This document shows positions 60,462-64,000 of a stretch of DNA of 64,000 bases, piece by piece. Both the position numbers and the translations under genes were made by a program. Position 1 is the first letter of the stretch. Every line of letters begins with the position of its first letter. The notes below the pieces were generated by a model. It saw only the letters and a list, made by a program, of their open reading frames with translations. It made no database searches and was not told the origin of the DNA. Location: NCBI GenBank assembly GCA_902810745.1, contig CADDYW010000002.1, positions 62,001 through 126,000 of the forward strand, in the 5' to 3' direction. Source of the DNA: Chloroflexota bacterium (GTDB taxonomy: Bacteria > Chloroflexota > UBA6077 > FW602-bin22 > CADDYW01).

Positions 60462-61337
60462 TCATTCGCCGCGAGCGGGCACGGCGGTGGGCGACCAGAG
60501 CGCCTCTGGCTGTTGTGAGCCAGAGTACACGGTGACGGATACAACAGGCCATCTTCCCGACCAAGCTGGTCGCGCGGGTGGCGGGAAGCCCGAGCTCCAG
60601 TACCGCCGCCTGAATCCTTCCCGCGGGTGAGCGGTGGCCACCGCGCCGCTACACGTGACGGAAGACTCGATCCACCCCGAAGCCAGGGTGTCGTCGAGTG
60701 AGGCGCTGGAGCACGGCTCCACCGCCAGGGGACGTGATTCTTGTCCCGCGCGCCTGATCCGGTTGATGCCTGCCGCGAGCCACCGAATGCCTTGCGCTGC
60801 ACCCCGCACATCCACGTTCCCCGGTACCGCGGCAACGAAACTCAGAAATCCGAAGACAAAGAAGATCCCCCCGAGGATCACGGCGGTCCACCCGAGCGCA
60901 CGACTGAGTAAATTGGTTCTCAGGATCACGGAGCCAAGCGGAACGAAGAGCAGCGGAGCCGCGACCAAGGTGTACCCGCGCTGCACGGCCGTGATGAACT
61001 GTGCTCCAACATTCACTACCGCCGGGTCCCCACGTGTGACGAGTCCATACCCGGTCATCTCGGCCAGTCCGATTGTCACGAGGACCGTGATGCCGAAGAG
61101 CGTGAGCAGACCCGGCAGGCGCGTTGCAGACCCGGCCGCGACGACCACGCACAACGCGAAGATGCTCGCCATCACCGTACCCATGACTTGGAACCAGCCG
61201 CCGAGCCGCACGCTGTGGACGTGGGTCGCCCCGAACGTCGTCACCTGCACGGGCGCAGCGCCCGGGGACGGAGCGTGATTCATGGCAAAATCCGCGATCA
61301 GGATCGGGACGCCAGCGGGCACGAGCGGCGGGACCAC
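60462..61337 (-). CDS. Hypothetical polytopic membrane protein, ill-defined ends (possible remnant)
   Basis: The region encodes several credible helices: MGTVMASIFALCVVVAAG, LLTLFGITVLVTIGLAEMT, YTLVAAPLLFVPLGSVIL and WTAVILGGIFFVFGFLSFV. From about residue 190 to the stop at 60462 the translation becomes Ser/Pro/Arg-rich and looks non-coding. Upstream of GTG 61337 the frame stays open to TAG at 61458-61460 and reads like protein (PFPWVRIVVPPLVPAGVPI) but offers no ATG/GTG/TTG. It may be truncated at both ends or carry frameshifts. No family was recognised. Confidence 0.45.
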   Translation of the reverse strand: MVPPLVPAGVPILIADFAMNHAPSPGAAPVQVTTFGATHVHSVRLGGWFQVMGTVMASIFALCVVVAAGSATRLPGLLTLFGITVLVTIGLAEMTGYGLVTRGDPAVVNVGAQFITAVQRGYTLVAAPLLFVPLGSVILRTNLLSRALGWTAVILGGIFFVFGFLSFVAAVPGNVDVRGAAQGIRWLAAGINRIRRAGQESRPLAVEPCSSASLDDTLASGWIESSVTCSGAVATAHPREGFRRRYWSSGFPPPARPAWSGRWPVVSVTVYSGSQQPEALWSPTAVPARGE

Positions 61338-61476
61338 GATACGAACCCAGGGGAACGGGTCACGCCGACGTCCTCCGACAGCTGGATTATCGAAGTGATG
61401 CCCGCGGGAAAGAAAGCGACCTTCCAGCTCCGGAAGGCGATGCCGCGATCGTCCTGTCTACGCCGATGATCCGCTG

Positions 61477-62547
61477 CTAATCGATCATCGCCCGGTAGCG
61501 TGGTCGGCCGTACCGACGGGGCGGATGGTAAGCAACCGCGGCGATGATCCAGATCAGCGCGGTCCCGACCAGGTAGTACGCACAGATCGCCACGATACTG
61601 TACAGCTCGAGCACGTGCCCGTCGAGACGCAGCGGCGGCACGAACAGGGCAAACGGTCGAACCAGCGGCGTCGTGAAAACGATAAGCGCGCCGACCAGCG
61701 GCACAACCTCGGCCAGAATCCTGACTCCCAGGAAGACCACGACCAGCCGTACCAGGATCACGAGCTGAATGAGCTGGCTGATCATCGAGATCGTTCCGAT
61801 AAGGAAGCCCACGAGCCCGGTGTCCTCGCGAGCGCGTCGCTCGAAGCTCACCGACCAGTTATTCAGCGATGGAAGCGGCTGCTTCGGAAGGACTGCCATC
61901 AGCAGCATCCCGAACAGGAACCCTCCGACGTGTGCCCACCAGGCAACGCCACCTGCCTGCTCTCCCGCGTCGGCAAGCGACGTGATTCCACTGAAGAACT
62001 GGGTGATGAACCAGAGGCCGATCACGATCAGCGCCGGAACATCGACGACCGTGAACAGGAAGAAGAGCGGGAGTACCACGGACACCGTCGCTCCGGGATA
62101 CGTAATGAAGTAAGCGCCGAGAACCCCCGCGATCGCGCCACTTGCCCCGATTGCCGGGATGCGCGAATGGGGCGCGACGAAGACCTGCGCCAGGTTCGCC
62201 ACGACTCCGCAGAGCAGGTAGAAGAGCAGGTAACGGGTGTGACCGAGCCGATCCTCGACGTTATCGCCGAAGATCCACAGAAAGAGCATGTTTCCGCCAA
62301 TGTGCAGCAAGCCACCGTGGAGGAACATAGCGGTGATCAGGGTGATCAGGACGAATGGATCCGCGCCCGGCGCGCCGGCCAGGGCCGCGGTGATACGCGA
62401 CGGTACGACGCCCCAGCGCTCGATGAAAGGTTCGAGGCTGTCTCCAAGCCCGAGCTCGTAGAGGAAGATGCAGACGTTGATCAGAATCAGCGAAAGATTG
62501 ATCCAGGGCGTTCGCCGCACCCGTGGACTGTCACTCAACGGTAACAT
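61477..62547 (-). CDS. Rhomboid serine protease fused to a YggT-like domain
   Basis: A 356-residue membrane protein. Residues 1-220 are a rhomboid protease: HGGLLHIGGNMLFLWIFG (Asn86), nucleophile Ser136 in GASGAIAGVLG, and His206 in WWAHVGGFLFG. Residues about 250-345 contain two hydrophobic blocks, LIQLVILVRLVVVFLGVRIL and a later FALFVPPLRLDG region, resembling the YggT family. That domain is normally a separate membrane protein. ATG 62547. It cleaves substrates within the membrane; targets are unknown. Confidence 0.87.
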   Translation of the reverse strand: MLPLSDSPRVRRTPWINLSLILINVCIFLYELGLGDSLEPFIERWGVVPSRITAALAGAPGADPFVLITLITAMFLHGGLLHIGGNMLFLWIFGDNVEDRLGHTRYLLFYLLCGVVANLAQVFVAPHSRIPAIGASGAIAGVLGAYFITYPGATVSVVLPLFFLFTVVDVPALIVIGLWFITQFFSGITSLADAGEQAGGVAWWAHVGGFLFGMLLMAVLPKQPLPSLNNWSVSFERRAREDTGLVGFLIGTISMISQLIQLVILVRLVVVFLGVRILAEVVPLVGALIVFTTPLVRPFALFVPPLRLDGHVLELYSIVAICAYYLVGTALIWIIAAVAYHPPRRYGRPRYRAMID

Positions 62548-62707
62548 CGATGGACCCCCTCTCCGAGATTATACGTGAGCGCATCCTCGCGATGCTTCCG
62601 CCCGTCCGCGGCCGTGGGCCTGTACACCGCGGCTCGGGCATACTATCATCGCTGCATCCGGGTCGCACTTCGGTTCCGTGGCCCGTCAGTCGGAGAGAGG
62701 GGACGCG

Positions 62708-63745
62708 ATGGAGATTGGTATCGGCCTGGATGCCACCCTGGGCCTTACCTTCGATCAGCAACGCGAGATGGCGCGCGAAGCCGCGCGATTGGGCTATTCA
62801 AGCATGTGGACGCCAGCTGGACTCGGCATCGATGCGTTCCAGGTCTGCGCGCAATGGTGGAGCGCAAGCTCCGAGGTCGTCAGTGGCGGACTGGTCACCG
62901 GAATCAGCGTCGTGCCAGTCCCCTTCTGGACCGCTCCGCAGCTCGCCGCGACTGCTGGCACTCTCGGAGTGCTGACCCGTGGACGCTTCATCCTTGGTAT
63001 CGGCTCGGGCGCGGTTCACGACGACGAACAGCGCCGTCGATATGGCATTCCGGCCTATCCACCAGTGACCATGATGCGCGACTATCTCGTGGCGCTGCGG
63101 GGCCTCCTCGCGGGCCAGGCAGTCGAGTACGCGGGAACTGCGGTCACGTTGCACGGCGCGCGCATTGGTTTCCAGCCACCGCGTGTACCGATCTACCTGG
63201 GAGCACTTGGTCCACGGATGGTCCGGCTGGCGGGAGAGGAATCCGATGGCGTCCTGCTCAACTGGTGCTCACCCGAGCAGGTTGCCTGGAGTCGCACTGT
63301 GGTCGCCGAGGGAGCACGGGCCGCGGGTCGAGACCCGGCCGACATTCGGGTGGTCGAATATATTCGCGTCTGCGTGGACGACGACGAGGATGCGGCACGT
63401 CGTGCGCTTACTCGTGCTGTTCTCGGCTATGCCCTGGCCCGCCCCGGGGCGAAGAAGGAGCTGAGCTATCGCGGTCACTTCGCACGGATGGGCTTCGACG
63501 ACGCACTGAATGATCTCGAGGCACGGCGCGACCGTGGTGCCAGCGAGGCGGAGCTCATCGACGCGTTTCCTCGTGATCTGCTGCGCAAGGTCGGCTATTA
63601 CGGGCCGGCGTCTGATGCCGCGGCGGCGTTCCGCGAGCTGGCCCGCGGGCTCGACGTCGCGATCGTGCGGGTCGTCCCCTCGCGGCCCGGACCAGAGGCG
63701 GCGATCGCGACGATGCGAGCGTGCCGACCAGCGCTGACCGCGTAA
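62708..63745 (+). CDS. LLM-class (luciferase-like) flavin/F420-dependent oxidoreductase
   Basis: A 345-residue TIM-barrel protein of the bacterial luciferase superfamily. GIGLDATLGLTFDQQ opening, TGISVVPVPFWTAPQLA, LTRGRFILGIGSGAV (phosphate/F420 loop), RVPIYLGALGPRMVRLAGE, and a C-terminal YYGPASDAAAAFRELA. These motifs are those of the actinobacterial F420-dependent LLM group (MER/FGD-like) rather than FMN-monooxygenases. ATG at 62708 has GAGAGGGG upstream. Substrate unknown. The F420-associated zincin at 8958 supports F420 use here. Confidence 0.85.
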   Translation: MEIGIGLDATLGLTFDQQREMAREAARLGYSSMWTPAGLGIDAFQVCAQWWSASSEVVSGGLVTGISVVPVPFWTAPQLAATAGTLGVLTRGRFILGIGSGAVHDDEQRRRYGIPAYPPVTMMRDYLVALRGLLAGQAVEYAGTAVTLHGARIGFQPPRVPIYLGALGPRMVRLAGEESDGVLLNWCSPEQVAWSRTVVAEGARAAGRDPADIRVVEYIRVCVDDDEDAARRALTRAVLGYALARPGAKKELSYRGHFARMGFDDALNDLEARRDRGASEAELIDAFPRDLLRKVGYYGPASDAAAAFRELARGLDVAIVRVVPSRPGPEAAIATMRACRPALTA

Positions 63746-63771
63746 CGCTGCCCGCGCGACGCCGCCGTGAT

Positions 63772-64000
63772 CTAGCTGCCTAGCGCTGCTTTGAGCTGAT
63801 CACGGGCCTGCTGTATTTTGGAGAAATCCCCGGACGCCGCGTTCTGCGCGGTGCTGAGCGCAGACCGAAAGCGATCGGCCGCGGGCGAGTGATCGTCGGC
63901 CAGAGCATCGAATGCTCGCTGGATGGCCTGCTGAAGATCGTTCTCGGCGCGCTGGACGTTCTCCTTGTTCGGGTCGTTCACCTCGTTCTGCAGCGCCTGG
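63772..64000 (-). CDS. Small helical protein, N-terminus beyond the window
   Basis: The frame runs to the window edge. A GTG at 63981 could start a 69-residue protein, but the codons upstream (QALQNE) continue in the same style, so it probably extends further. It is Ala/Gln/Asp-rich and fully helix-prone (AENDLQQAIQRAFDALADD, FSKIQQARDQLKAALG), soluble, with heptad-like spacing. No family was recognised. Confidence 0.55.
   Translation of the reverse strand, partial: QALQNEVNDPNKENVQRAENDLQQAIQRAFDALADDHSPAADRFRSALSTAQNAASGDFSKIQQARDQLKAALGS

Overview
The window is a gene-dense stretch of a high-GC (low-to-mid 60s percent by eye) bacterial chromosome. Gene content points to a monoderm-like member of Chloroflexota, most likely class Thermomicrobia (Sphaerobacter/Thermomicrobium/Nitrolancea relatives). 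The clues are an 11-gene nuo operon without nuoEFG, an F420-associated zincin, a MurT/GatD lipid II amidation pair, SufR-like and DUF2087 regulators, and many GTG/TTG starts. The assignment is inference from gene content; no rRNA is present. No CRISPR array, insertion sequence or phage was seen.

Layout. 1-10.1 kb: the end of hrcA, then dnaK, a CDP-alcohol phosphatidyltransferase, holB and a PSP1 protein, a rhodanese, a small orphan gene, selB and the F420-associated zincin. 10.3-16.8 kb: tRNA-Lys and tRNA-Arg with good promoters, a DUF2087 regulator with a perfect palindrome upstream, and a stress block (general-stress-17M-like protein, SigB/F-type sigma factor in an operon with two YtxG/YtxH-like membrane proteins). 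This ends with uracil-DNA glycosylase, NUDIX and M50-like genes. 16.9-26.9 kb: nuoABCDHIJKLMN under a clear sigma-70-type promoter, followed by a separately promoted selenocysteine tRNA. With selB this gives two of the four core selenocysteine genes.

27-42 kb: carbonic anhydrase, thioredoxin, three TrkA-type NAD-binding proteins, two MacB/LolD-type ABC ATPases without permeases (one carries an AbrB-like C-terminal extension), lepA, pyrE, the murT-gatD-murJ cell-wall operon, an HNH endonuclease and a universal stress protein. 42.4-54.2 kb: a glycan-assembly region with an O-antigen-ligase-like protein and, divergently, four tightly coupled large GT-C/YfhO-type membrane genes. Their extracytoplasmic C-terminal domains share a recurring beta-sandwich-like motif, and one member is split by a frame change. 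54.2-64 kb: pyruvate kinase, a cysteine-rich SufR-like regulator, a zinc-ribbon protein, hflX, dapF, miaA, tRNA-Pro, a poorly defined membrane protein, a rhomboid-YggT fusion, an F420-type luciferase-family oxidoreductase and a partial small protein.

Themes: stress response (HrcA/DnaK, sigma factor operon, Usp), respiration with a quinone-reducing complex whose electron donor is unclear, F420 use, selenocysteine decoding, and envelope polysaccharide and peptidoglycan assembly. Two housekeeping genes (pyk, hflX) have conserved N-terminal codons upstream of any ATG/GTG/TTG, so non-canonical initiation or base errors must be considered there.
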